A stretch of DNA of 64,000 nucleotides from Gammaproteobacteria bacterium. GTDB lineage: Bacteria > Pseudomonadota > Gammaproteobacteria > Acidiferrobacterales > Sulfurifustaceae. The notes below the pieces were generated by a model. The model saw only the letters and a program-made list of their open reading frames with translations. It was not told where the DNA came from and ran no database searches. Position numbers and translations under genes: made by a program. Positions 27,004 through 36,997 of the stretch are shown here, piece after piece. The DNA lies in NCBI GenBank assembly GCA_004298065.1, contig SCRL01000078.1, forward strand, positions 40,484-104,483, in the 5' to 3' direction. Position 1 is the stretch's first letter; every line of letters starts with the position of its first letter.

Positions 27004-27776
27004 CGTTCCTTCCAGCGCTTTCCGGCTTCGGCGAATGCCGGCGCGGCGTTGTTGATGAACAGGAATCGCCGGACGACGGCTTCGGGCAAAAGCCCCAATC
27101 CCTCAAAGCGGCGACCAAGCGATTCGGTGTTGGTGTTCTCCGCCGGCCCGTAGCAGCCGTAGCAATCGCGTCCGAATGCCGGGCACAGCGCGCCGCAGCC
27201 GGTGCGCGTCACAGGCCCAAGACAGGGAATGCCCTTCGCCACGAGCACGCACACGACATGGTGGCGTTTGCACTCCAGACAAACCTTGTCGTGCTCCTCG
27301 ACCGGCGAAACCCCGAATAGCAGCGCACGCGTTGCCGCCAGCACCTGGCGACCGTTCACCGGACAGCCCCAGAGTTCGAGGTCTACCTTCACGTGACTCG
27401 CGACCGGCGTCGAGGTATCGAGGCTCGCGATGTATTCCGGTTTGGCGTAAACACTGGCGAACCATTCGTTCCCTTTTGCAAAGTTGCGCAGCGCCTGCAC
27501 TCCCCCCGCGGTGGCACAGGCGCCGATGGTAATGAGGAATTTGCTGTTGGCGCGTATGCGCTGGAGCCGTTCGAGGTGTTCGGGCGTGGAGACGCTGCCC
27601 TCGATGAAAGCGATGTCCACTGGCGCATCGAGGTCCACCGGCCCGGCCTCGGCGAAATGCACGATGTCCACGAGCTGCGTCAGCATCAGCAGGTCTTCGC
27701 CGAGGTTGAGAAACGCGAGCTGGCAACCGTCGCAGGAGGCGAATTTATGAACCGCGAGCTTCGGCTTCGCGGCCAT
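27000..27776 (-). CDS. hyhS: group 3b hydrogenase small (delta) subunit
   Basis: This subunit carries three predicted [4Fe-4S] clusters that relay electrons from the NiFe site. The 258-residue protein starts MAAKPKLAVHKFASCDGCQL, the proximal-cluster motif CxxC. It continues with GACATAGG and WGCPVNG, then a cysteine-rich region (CLECKRHHVVC, CLGPVTRTGCGALCP, CYGCYGP). There is no Tat signal, which fits a cytosolic enzyme. Its ATG overlaps the gamma-subunit stop by one base (TGATG). Confidence 0.92.
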   Translation of the reverse strand: MAAKPKLAVHKFASCDGCQLAFLNLGEDLLMLTQLVDIVHFAEAGPVDLDAPVDIAFIEGSVSTPEHLERLQRIRANSKFLITIGACATAGGVQALRNFAKGNEWFASVYAKPEYIASLDTSTPVASHVKVDLELWGCPVNGRQVLAATRALLFGVSPVEEHDKVCLECKRHHVVCVLVAKGIPCLGPVTRTGCGALCPAFGRDCYGCYGPAENTNTESLGRRFEGLGLLPEAVVRRFLFINNAAPAFAEAGKRWKER

Positions 27777-28609
27777 CAGAAGCCCTCCGCGCGAAACAAC
27801 GTCTTGATCTCCGGGTAATTGAAGACCGGACCGTCCTTGCAGACGAACTTGCCGCCGACCTGACAGTGGCCGCACAGGCCCACGGCACAGTGCATGCTGC
27901 GCTCCATGCTGAGCCAGATGGCGTTCTCCGCCACGCCGCGTCCGCACAGATGGTCCACGGCGACTTCCATCATGCCTTCCGGGCCGCACATCATGGCGAC
28001 TGCGCGCGACGACTCGACTTGCGCCATGGAAAACAATTCGGTGATGCGGCCGACGTGCCACGGCCAGAGTTGCACGCCGACGTCGGCCGCGATCAGCACC
28101 TGGGTATCCTTCACGGCGCTCCAGCGTTCATATTGTTCGCGCCAAATCAGGTCATTGGCATGTTTCACGCCCTGGATGATGACGAGCTGCCCAAAGCGCT
28201 CGCGCCGGCGCATCACGTAGTTGATGACCGACACCGTCGGCGCGCAACCGAGCCCGCCGGTAACGATCAGGACGTCCCGGCCCTCCGCCTCCTTGAGCGG
28301 CCAACCGCGTCCGTAGGGCCCGCGGATACCGAGCCGGTCGCCGGTTTTAAGCTGCGCCAGCCCTTTGGTTACTCGCCCGACGACGCGGATCGTGTGGTCG
28401 AACAGATGCTCGTCTCCGGGGTCGGAGACGATGGAGATCGGCACCTCGCCCACGCCGTAGAGATAGAGCATGTTGAACTGCCCCGGCGCAAAGCGATAGG
28501 CCGCGTGTTCCGCGGGATCGGTGAAGCGCAGGCGCAGCGTGAAGATCGTCGGCGACTCCTGCACGCGCTCGACGATTTCGGCTTCGCTGGGCAGGTGCGG
28601 GTCAGACAT
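27776..28609 (-). CDS. hyhG: group 3b hydrogenase FAD/NAD(P)-binding (gamma) subunit
   Basis: This subunit passes electrons between the iron-sulfur chain and NAD(P). The 277-residue protein has a ferredoxin-reductase fold: FAD-side FAPGQFNMLYLYGVGEVPIS, NAD-side VTGGLGCAPTVSVINYV, and a C-terminal [2Fe-2S] motif CAVGLCGHCQVGGKFVC. The true ATG is at 28609 and overlaps the beta-subunit stop by eight bases; upstream codons in this frame are shadow. The gene order fits group 3b sulfhydrogenases. Confidence 0.92.
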   Translation of the reverse strand: MSDPHLPSEAEIVERVQESPTIFTLRLRFTDPAEHAAYRFAPGQFNMLYLYGVGEVPISIVSDPGDEHLFDHTIRVVGRVTKGLAQLKTGDRLGIRGPYGRGWPLKEAEGRDVLIVTGGLGCAPTVSVINYVMRRRERFGQLVIIQGVKHANDLIWREQYERWSAVKDTQVLIAADVGVQLWPWHVGRITELFSMAQVESSRAVAMMCGPEGMMEVAVDHLCGRGVAENAIWLSMERSMHCAVGLCGHCQVGGKFVCKDGPVFNYPEIKTLFRAEGF

Positions 28610-29708
28610 GAGTGGTATCGCCGCAAATGGCCGTGGCTTCTTCGGTGATATCGATGCCGACGGGGCACCAAGTGATGCAGCGCCCGCAACCAACGCAACC
28701 GCTGCGGCCGTACTGCTCGTGCCAACTGCCGAGCTTGTGCGTGAGCCACTGGCGGTAGCGCAGCCGCGTGTCGGCGCGGATCGTGACGCCGTGGATATAG
28801 CTGTGTCCCTGCGTGAAGCACGAATCCCACTGGCGCGCGTGCACGCTGCCCGCGCCGTCGAGCGTGGGCTGATCGGCCTCGCTGTGGCAGAAGCAGGTCG
28901 GGCACACCGATGTGCAGTTGGCGCAGGAGAGGCAGCGCTCCGCCACGTCCACCCAGCGCGGGTGATCGAGATTGGCAAACAGCGCCGCCTGCAGGTTTCG
29001 GGATGGCAGCTTCCGCGTTTGCTGCTTTGCAGCCTGCGCGATCTCCGCGTCGGCGGTTTGTGTCTGTCCGGCACTCGCCGCCTCGAGCGGCAGGCGCGCC
29101 ATGACTCCCCGCCCTGTGTCGCTGCCGGCCTCCACCAGGAACCCGTCGTCGAGCTCGCTCAGAGAAAGATCGAAGCCGGCTTCCGCGCGCGGGCCGTCGC
29201 CGGTCGAAGCGCAGAAACAGGTGGGTGCCGAGCGCGTGCAATGCACGGCGACCAGAAACAGCCTTTCACGGCGCGCGGCGTAGTGCGCGTCACGCGATGG
29301 GTCTTTCAGGAAATGCGCATCCTGCAGCCTGAGCGCCGCGAGGTCGCAGGCGCGCACGCCGATCACGGCGGTGGGCACGGCGTCGGGGACAGCAGCGACG
29401 AAGCGTAGCCGCCCATCGGCAGCACGCTCGGTCTTCCAGAGAAACTCCTGCGGCGCGAACAGCAGCGGCTTCAACGCCTGCGGGCCGTTGGCCCAGGCGA
29501 AAAACCGCGGGCAGTCGGATTTCTCGACCCGGTACTGGCCGGGGGCCTGGAGATCGCGGATGCCGCGCGGGAGATCGCCAACGTGGCGGAGCGTGTCGTA
29601 GACGATGGCGTCGTCGCGCAACTGCGGGCCGACACAGCGATAGCCGGTCTGCTGCAGCGTCTCAAGCAGCGCCTGAAAACTCGCACGTGGCAGATAGTTC
29701 CCCGGCAT
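28602..29708 (-). CDS. hyhB: group 3b hydrogenase iron-sulfur (beta) subunit
   Basis: The 368-residue protein has two ferredoxin-like cluster motifs in its C-terminal part, [16 protein letters not shown] (about 259-274) and [17 protein letters not shown] (about 335-351). An N-terminal domain resembles anaerobic sulfite reductase subunit A and the sulfhydrogenase beta subunit ([15 protein letters not shown]). It is the first gene of the operon. The region upstream, up to the divergent BON lipoprotein, has no FNR-type box, so control differs from that of the group 1e enzyme. Confidence 0.9.
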   Translation of the reverse strand: MPGNYLPRASFQALLETLQQTGYRCVGPQLRDDAIVYDTLRHVGDLPRGIRDLQAPGQYRVEKSDCPRFFAWANGPQALKPLLFAPQEFLWKTERAADGRLRFVAAVPDAVPTAVIGVRACDLAALRLQDAHFLKDPSRDAHYAARRERLFLVAVHCTRSAPTCFCASTGDGPRAEAGFDLSLSELDDGFLVEAGSDTGRGVMARLPLEAASAGQTQTADAEIAQAAKQQTRKLPSRNLQAALFANLDHPRWVDVAERCLSCANCTSVCPTCFCHSEADQPTLDGAGSVHARQWDSCFTQGHSYIHGVTIRADTRLRYRQWLTHKLGSWHEQYGRSGCVGCGRCITWCPVGIDITEEATAICGDTTHV

Positions 29709-29765
29709 CGCCTGCGCAGCCCGACTCCTTGGTATCCACGTTTATTACAGCACAAATGGGTTGTC

Positions 29766-29795
29766 GTGACAGTGATACGGCATCCTACCTATAAT
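29766..29795 (+). promoter_or_regulatory. sigma-70 promoter of the BON lipoprotein gene
   Basis: GTGACA (29766-29771) and a perfect TATAAT (29790-29795) are 18 bases apart, and AAGGAG plus ATG follow within 30 bases. This is the clearest constitutive-type promoter in the window. Confidence 0.75.
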
Positions 29796-29823
29796 CCAGG
29801 TGAATCAAAAAGGAGATGCTGCC

Positions 29824-30135
29824 ATGAGCTGGAAACGTCTCACCCTCCTCATCGCCTGTTTGCTGTCACTGTCGCTCGCCGGCTGCGCCGCCGACACCAA
29901 GGAACGCGCGAGCGAATATTTCGACGACACCACCATCACCACCAAGGTGAAAACCAAGCTGTTCGACGATCCGCAGACCAGCGGCTTCGCCATAACGGTC
30001 AAAACCTACAAGGGCACGGTGCAGCTCTCGGGCTTCGTGACCAGCGACAAGGAGAAAGACCGCGCCGGCGAGCTGGCCAAAGCCGTACCGGGCGTGAAGG
30101 ATGTGAAGAACGACCTGATCGTAAAGAGCAAGTAG
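29824..30135 (+). CDS. BON-domain lipoprotein (OsmY-like)
   Basis: The 103-residue protein starts MSWKRLTLLIACLLSLSLAG followed by C, a lipoprotein signal. The single BON domain has the expected pattern: DDTTITTKVKTKLFDD, then ITVKTYKGTVQLSGFV, then AKAVPGVKDVKNDL. BON proteins bind membranes and are often stress-induced. AAGGAG lies nine bases before the ATG at 29824; a start eight codons upstream lacks a ribosome site. A strong terminator follows. Confidence 0.9.
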   Translation: MSWKRLTLLIACLLSLSLAGCAADTKERASEYFDDTTITTKVKTKLFDDPQTSGFAITVKTYKGTVQLSGFVTSDKEKDRAGELAKAVPGVKDVKNDLIVKSK

Positions 30136-30269
30136 CCGCCGGCTCCCGAGGCGACAGCTCTTTCGGAGACGGCGGCAGTAGCGCCCACGGTAACGTCACC
30201 CATTTAAGCTACCACGCGCTCACGATTGGAATTATTTTCCCTCGACACTGGGCGCTATAGTCAGCGGCC

Positions 30270-30312
30270 AAATAAAACGCCCTGCCGGATTACCCGGCAG
30301 GGCGTTTTATTT
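30270..30312. terminator. bidirectional terminator between convergent genes
   Basis: A perfect 19-base stem with arms at 30270-30288 and 30294-30312 (core ACGCCCTGCCGG / CCGGCAGGGCGT) and a five-base loop is flanked by A-rich and T-rich arms. It serves the BON lipoprotein gene on the plus strand and the UPF0114 gene on the minus strand. Confidence 0.92.
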
Positions 30313-30334
30313 GCTTACACCGTTTCGTACGGCG

Positions 30335-30859
30335 TCAGTGCCTGCCGCCCTTTCCGTGGGCCGTCGCCTCGGCGATCTTGTCCATTAGCGCGAATAGCAC
30401 GCCGGAGGAGATCAGCACCGCGTGGATGCCGACCTTCCATGCAAGCTGCTCGGTGGTGTAGGCGGCGACGTTGACGAACGCCTTGAGCAGCTCGATGGCG
30501 GAGATCGCGACGATCGAGGCGATCAGCTTTACCTTGAGGCCCGAAAAATCCACCTTGCCCATCCATTCCGGCCGGTCCTCGTGATTGGCGGTATCGATCT
30601 TGGACACGAAGTTTTCGTAACCGCTGAAGATAATGATGATCAACAGATTCGCGACCAGCGACATGTCCACCAGCGTCAGGATCGCGAGCACCACCTCGCT
30701 CTCGGTGCTGTCGAAGATGTGCGGCAGGATATGGAAGAACTCCTGCACGAACTTGACCAGCAGCATGGCGATGCCGACGACCAGGCCGATGTAGAACGGC
30801 GCCAACAGCCAGCGGCTGTTGAACATCAATACTTCCAGGGCATGTTCGACCTTTTTCAT
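30335..30859 (-). CDS. UPF0114 (YqhA-type) membrane protein
   Basis: The 174-residue protein starts MKKVEHALEVLMFNSRWLLA and has four predicted helices, including FYIGLVVGIAMLLVKFVQEF and DMSLVANLLIIIIFSGYENF. These and the DFSGLKVKLIASIVAISAIE stretch are hallmarks of the UPF0114 family. The biochemical function is not established. It stands alone between a terminator and a diguanylate cyclase gene. Confidence 0.88.
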   Translation of the reverse strand: MKKVEHALEVLMFNSRWLLAPFYIGLVVGIAMLLVKFVQEFFHILPHIFDSTESEVVLAILTLVDMSLVANLLIIIIFSGYENFVSKIDTANHEDRPEWMGKVDFSGLKVKLIASIVAISAIELLKAFVNVAAYTTEQLAWKVGIHAVLISSGVLFALMDKIAEATAHGKGGRH

Positions 30860-30973
30860 GTCTCGTGATTACCCGAATCGTTGGATAGGGAGGCGCAAAT
30901 CGCGCGCCATTATTCCAGCATCGGGGAAACATGCAAGAGGGCGAACGCCGGAAAGGTCCGGCGGGTTTGGGGT

Positions 30974-31837
30974 TTAACCGTGCCGCTGGATGCCGTTCCC
31001 GGCAAAGTGGACCAGCCGGTCCTTGCCGGTCTTTTTCGCCTTGTACATCGCATCGTCGGCGTGCCGGATCAGCTCGGACACGCTGCCCGTCATATCGGAA
31101 TGGGTCGCCATGCCGACGCTGACGGTTACGCGCGCGTCATGCCGGCGCGTCGCGTCGCGCACCGCCTGCTGAATCGCATCGACCGCGTGTGTGGCGTCCT
31201 CGACCTCGGACTCGACGAACAGGATGCCGAACTCGTCACCGCCGAGGCGCGCCAGCATGTCGGTCGCGCGGATGTGCCGGCACATCACCCCGGCCACCGT
31301 CCGCAGCAACGTATCCCCCGCCGGATGTCCGTGACTATCGTTGTAGGCCTTGAAATTGTCGAGATCGAGATAGGCGATGGTGAATGGCCGTCCGTATCGC
31401 CGTGAACGCCCTATCTCCTCTTCGACGCGCTGGTAGAACGCGCGTGTGTTGTAAAGCCCCGTCAGCGGATCGTGCAATGTCCGTTCGTGCTCTTCGCGCA
31501 GCATGGCGCGCAGCCCGGTCGTCAGATACGCCACGAGCAGAAAGATAGCGAACTGCACGAACCTGCCCCACACCATCGCGTATGACGGTCCGTCGCGCAA
31601 CATGCCGGTCAGATCGTCCAGCATCGACACCGCGGCAGCCAGCACGGCAAATAGCAGCGCTATCGGCCGACTGACGCACCAACACACGAGCAACACGGGG
31701 ACGAGGTAGAACAGCGAAAAGACGATTTCCGGCGCGGCGAAGTGATCCAGAATACCGATCGCGACAACCAGCGCGGCCCCTGCATGAAAAACCAGTACCG
31801 GGGAACATCGATCCAGCCATCGCAGGAACCGACGCAT
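30974..31837 (-). CDS. membrane-bound diguanylate cyclase
   Basis: The 287-residue protein makes cyclic di-GMP. Three or four N-terminal hydrophobic helices (residues 14-108) form an MHYT-less membrane sensor. A C-terminal GGDEF domain has LTGLYNTRAF, DLDNFKAYND, and an intact GGDEF at residues 199-203. An RxxD inhibitory I-site (R190-D193) lies five residues before it, so product inhibition is expected. It is monocistronic in appearance. The input signal is unknown. Confidence 0.9.
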   Translation of the reverse strand: MRRFLRWLDRCSPVLVFHAGAALVVAIGILDHFAAPEIVFSLFYLVPVLLVCWCVSRPIALLFAVLAAAVSMLDDLTGMLRDGPSYAMVWGRFVQFAIFLLVAYLTTGLRAMLREEHERTLHDPLTGLYNTRAFYQRVEEEIGRSRRYGRPFTIAYLDLDNFKAYNDSHGHPAGDTLLRTVAGVMCRHIRATDMLARLGGDEFGILFVESEVEDATHAVDAIQQAVRDATRRHDARVTVSVGMATHSDMTGSVSELIRHADDAMYKAKKTGKDRLVHFAGNGIQRHG

Positions 31838-32017
31838 ACGTGTCTCTCCTCACATCGATATCGCCCTCCTTTGCGGTTCAGATAAATTTAGCACGCGCAA
31901 TCTGCTCCAAGGAGTGAGGGTTATAAGAATATTTTCTCGCATCGTGCTGTCGATTCGGCCCGACCTACCTATCGGAACCTATGGACGCGATGACATGCGC
32001 ACGGTGCCGTCTTCCGG

Positions 32018-32611
32018 TCACGCCTGTCTGACGCGAATCGTCTCTTCCTGTTCGATCTCTTCCAGCCGCGTTTCCAGTTCTTTTATCGCCGAATCGATCT
32101 CCGGTATCAGCACGCCCTCCAGCGCCCGTGCGCGGCGTTCGGTGCGGCGGTACTCAAACCGCAGGCGTTCTAGGTTGCCGGCGAGCGCGGCGAGCGCGGC
32201 CGCACGGCGCACCAGGTCGGCAAACAGCCCGCGGGCCAGCTCCGCTTCGGGCGAGGGATGCTCGGCCGCCGGCGTCTTGCCCGGCTCGCCGCGCCAACCT
32301 GCCTCCAGCAACTTCACGCCGAGTAGTTGATGGCGGGCGACCTGTATCTCGATATTCTCTAGCGGCACGGCGGGATAGACCTGCACGCCGTTGAGTCCGT
32401 GACGGCCGACGGCGGCCCGGAGCGCGTCCAGGGCCGGCTGCGCGCGCTCCTCGAAGGCGGCCAGCGCGCCCTCGTAACGCCGCAGTTGCCGCAACATCTC
32501 GGCCGCGAGCAGCAGGCGCTTTTCGTCGAGAAACTGGTAGCCGTCGCGCACGGCGCGCTGCTCTTCGACCAGTTCCAATAATGCTGAGCGCGTGGGTGTG
32601 ACATCATTCAT
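32018..32611 (-). CDS. atpD: V/A-type ATPase subunit D (central shaft)
   Basis: Subunit D is the coiled-coil rotor shaft of V/A-type ATPases, equivalent to gamma of F-ATPase. The 197-residue protein begins MNDVTPTRSALLELVEEQRA. It has long N- and C-terminal helices, the latter with the family pattern LERLRFEYRRTERRARALEG and VLIPEIDSAIKELETRLEE. The ATG at 32611 overlaps the B-subunit stop by eight bases. It is the last gene of the operon. Confidence 0.92.
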   Translation of the reverse strand: MNDVTPTRSALLELVEEQRAVRDGYQFLDEKRLLLAAEMLRQLRRYEGALAAFEERAQPALDALRAAVGRHGLNGVQVYPAVPLENIEIQVARHQLLGVKLLEAGWRGEPGKTPAAEHPSPEAELARGLFADLVRRAAALAALAGNLERLRFEYRRTERRARALEGVLIPEIDSAIKELETRLEEIEQEETIRVRQA

Positions 32612-33990
32612 GCGACACCCCGGCAGCTTCAAGGTGTTTTGCAATCTGCGCGTCGCTCAGGCGGGTAAGCTCGCTCTTCGGCAGAACGCGCAGGATGCGC
32701 CAGCCGATGTCCATGCTCTCTTCCAGCGTCCGCGGCCCCGCCTGGTTGACGATTTCGGCCTCGAACCGCCCGCCGAATTCGAGATAGCGGCGGTCGGCCT
32801 CGGCCAGCCCCTCCTCGCCGACGACGCCGGCGAGGATGCGCATCTGCACCGCGCGCGCGTAGGCCGCGTAGAGCTGGCTCGCGAGCGCCGGATGGTCGGC
32901 GTGGGTGTAACCCGCGCCGATGCCGTCCTTCATCAGACGCGACAGGCTCGGCAGCACCTTCACCGGCGGATAGACGTCGCGCCGGTCGAGCTCGCGGTCG
33001 AGCACGATCTGGCCCTCGGTGATGTAGCCCGAGAGGTCGGGAATCGGGTGACCGATGTCGTCGGCCGGCATGGTCAGGATCGGCAGTTGCGTGAGCGAAC
33101 CTTCCCGGCCGCGGATGCGCCCGGCGCGCTCGTAGAGCGTGGCGAGGTCGGAATAGAGATAGCCGGGGTAGCCCTTGCGCGACGGCACCTCGCCGTAGGA
33201 CGACGACACCTCGCGCAGCGCCTCGCAGTAGTTGGTGAGGTCGGTGACGATGGCGAGCACGTGCCGCCCCTCGACGAAGGCGAGGTATTCGGCGGCGGTG
33301 AGCGCGAAACGCGGTGTGAGCAGCCGCTGGGTGCTGGAATCGGACGCCCGGTTCAGGAACAGCGCGGTGCGCGCCAGCGCGCCGGATTCCTCGAGCGTGT
33401 GCTGGAAATACTCGGCGCTGTCGTACGGCAGGCCGATGCCGGCGAAGACGATGACGAAATCTTCCGGCTTCGCGCCGCGCAACCGCGCATTGAGCGCGAT
33501 CTGCGCCGCCATGCGGTCGTGCGGCAGGCCACCGCCGGAAAAGATCGGCAGCTTCTGCCCGCGCACCAGTGAATTCATCAGGTCGATCGTCGAGATGCCG
33601 GTCTCGATGAAGTCGCGCGGCGTGGCGCGCTGCACCGGGTTCAACGGCAGGCCCTCGATGCGGAAGCTCCGCGTCGCCGCGATCGGCGGGCCGCCGTCCA
33701 TCACCTGGCCGACGCCGTTGAACACGCGCCCGAGAATGCCGGGGCCGACGTTGAAGTGCAGCGGCTGCCCGTGGAAACGCACGCGCGTCTCGGCGAGCGC
33801 CAGGCCGGCGGTGGATTCGAGCACCTCGACGATCATGTACTCGTCGTCGAGGGTCGCTACGCGCCCGAGGCGCGCGCGGCCGTCGGCGCCCGTCACCTCC
33901 ACGGCCTCGTTCAGGCCGGCCTCGACGGTGCGTTTCAGGAACAGCAACGGGCCGTCGAGCTTCGTCCCTGCGCCGTCGACGATGAGCCGG

Positions 33991-33998
<8 letters not shown>
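32604..33998 (-). CDS. atpB: V/A-type ATPase subunit B (non-catalytic)
   Basis: Subunit B forms the A3B3 head with the catalytic A subunit. The 464-residue protein has the ATPase alpha/beta fold without a canonical Walker A (SGGGLPHDRMAAQIA replaces GxxGxGKT), as expected for non-catalytic B. The conserved stretch TDLTNYCEALREVSSSYGEV and PSRKGYPGYLYSDLATLYER is typical. The ATG at 33998 has AGGAGG about nine bases upstream and overlaps the A-subunit stop by eight bases; an ATG at 34025 is less likely. Confidence 0.95.
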
Positions 33999-35732
<1,734 letters not shown>

Positions 35733-35736
<4 letters not shown>

Positions 35737-36347
35737 GGTTCGCGCAACTCGGCCAGCAGCATCGCCTCGACCGCGGCGCGGTCGGCGAGCAGGCCGTCGA
35801 GCGTGCCGTCGAGACAGGCGCCGCCGACGCAAAACCGCAGGCCGGCGGCGACGTTGTGGTCCTCGGTCCATGCCGGCACCGCGCCCAGCGCGGACGTGAG
35901 CTGCTTCGCCAGCGCCTCGCGTTCCGCCCGATCCCACGCCGCGGGACAGGTCACGGTCCACGGCCCGCGCGGCAACCGCGCGATCGCCGCGCGCACCAGG
36001 TTGTCGATCCAGCGCCGGCGCGCCGCCGGCGCCTGCCAGCGCGCCGCCAGCGCCTGGCGCAACTGCGCCCAGCCGGCATCGAGCAACGCGCGATCGCCGC
36101 GCTGGCGGTGCTGCCGGCGCGCGGTCGCGAGCTCGGCCTGGGCGCGGCTGCGTTCGCGGTTGCGAAGGTGCTTGAGCTCCTGCGCGTGCCGGCGCATGCG
36201 CAGGCGCGCGGCGGCGTGCGCCTCGTGCAGCAGTTGCCGCGCCTCGCGCTGCGCGCGCGCCATGATCTCGCGGCAGCGTGCCAGCTCGTGGTCCTCCACG
36301 AGCTTGAGCATCTCGATGAGCGCGGTCGCCTGCGAGGTGTTGTTCAC
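35733..36347 (-). CDS. atpE: V/A-type ATPase subunit E (peripheral stalk)
   Basis: The 204-residue protein starts with GTG at 36347 (VNNTSQATALIEMLKLVEDH), overlapping subunit F by four bases. An N-terminal arginine- and alanine-rich coiled coil (residues 15-85) leads to a globular C-terminal domain, the E-subunit design. Sequence identity is low, as usual for this subunit, so the call rests on architecture and position between F and A. Confidence 0.78.
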
Positions 36348-36643
36348 TCTTCCTCCATACCCAGCTGTCGGCGCACCGAGCGCGCCAGGTCCGGCGGCGC
36401 CACGCGCCGGCGCACGTCGGGGACGATCAGCACCAGCGGCTGGCCGGCGGCGAACGCGCGCGCGAGCAGGCCGGGCGGCAGGCGCGCGGCGATGTCGGCG
36501 GTCACGAGCACCAACGGCGCTTCGCGCCGCGCCCACTCGAAGAACGACGCCTCTTCGCCCTTTACCGGCGTGCGCACGACGGCGCCGCCGAGGCGGTAGC
36601 CCGCGGCGCTCACTTCATCGCCGAGAAAAACCGGGGCGGCCAT
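36344..36643 (-). CDS. atpF: V/A-type ATPase subunit F (central rotor)
   Basis: The 99-residue protein has the Rossmann-like F-subunit pattern: MAAPVFLGDEVSAAGYRLGG, then EEASFFEWARREAPLVLVTA, then AAGQPLVLIVPDV. It binds the D shaft. Its start directly abuts the rotor-ring gene stop, and its stop overlaps subunit E. Confidence 0.88.
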   Translation of the reverse strand: MAAPVFLGDEVSAAGYRLGGAVVRTPVKGEEASFFEWARREAPLVLVTADIAARLPPGLLARAFAAGQPLVLIVPDVRRRVAPPDLARSVRRQLGMEEE

Positions 36644-36997
36644 TCAAGCCAGCCGGTCCAGGATCAATACCGAAACGATGAGGCCGTAGATGGCGATACC
36701 CTCGGCGAGCCCCACGAGAATCAGCACGCGCCCCAGCAGCTCCGGCTTTTCGGCCAGCGCCCCGACCGCGGCGGCGCCGACATTGGCGACCGCGATGCCG
36801 GCGCCGAGGGCCGAGAGCCCGGTGGCGAGCGCCGCGGCGACGAAACCCCAGCTGTGGGCCTCCCCCAGCAGCGCCCCGGATGCGGCCGCCGGTTCCGCGG
36901 CCAGCACCGCCGGCCACCACAACATCAGGCTCGCGAACAGGCTGACGAGACCGCCCAGGACGGCCAGGGCGACGATGGCTTTGATGCGCGGTTTCAT
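36644..36997 (-). CDS. atpK: V/A-type ATPase rotor ring subunit K (c-type proteolipid)
   Basis: The 117-residue protein has an extra N-terminal hydrophobic segment (AIVALAVLGGLVSLFASLML) that may be a signal, then a single two-helix hairpin. Helix one has the glycine pattern LSALGAGIAVANVGAAAVGA. Helix two carries the ion-binding glutamate in GLAEGIAIYGL. The residues expected for a sodium site (Gln in helix one and Ser/Thr after the Glu) are not seen, so proton coupling is inferred. It overlaps subunit I by four bases. Confidence 0.9.
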   Translation of the reverse strand: MKPRIKAIVALAVLGGLVSLFASLMLWWPAVLAAEPAAASGALLGEAHSWGFVAAALATGLSALGAGIAVANVGAAAVGALAEKPELLGRVLILVGLAEGIAIYGLIVSVLILDRLA

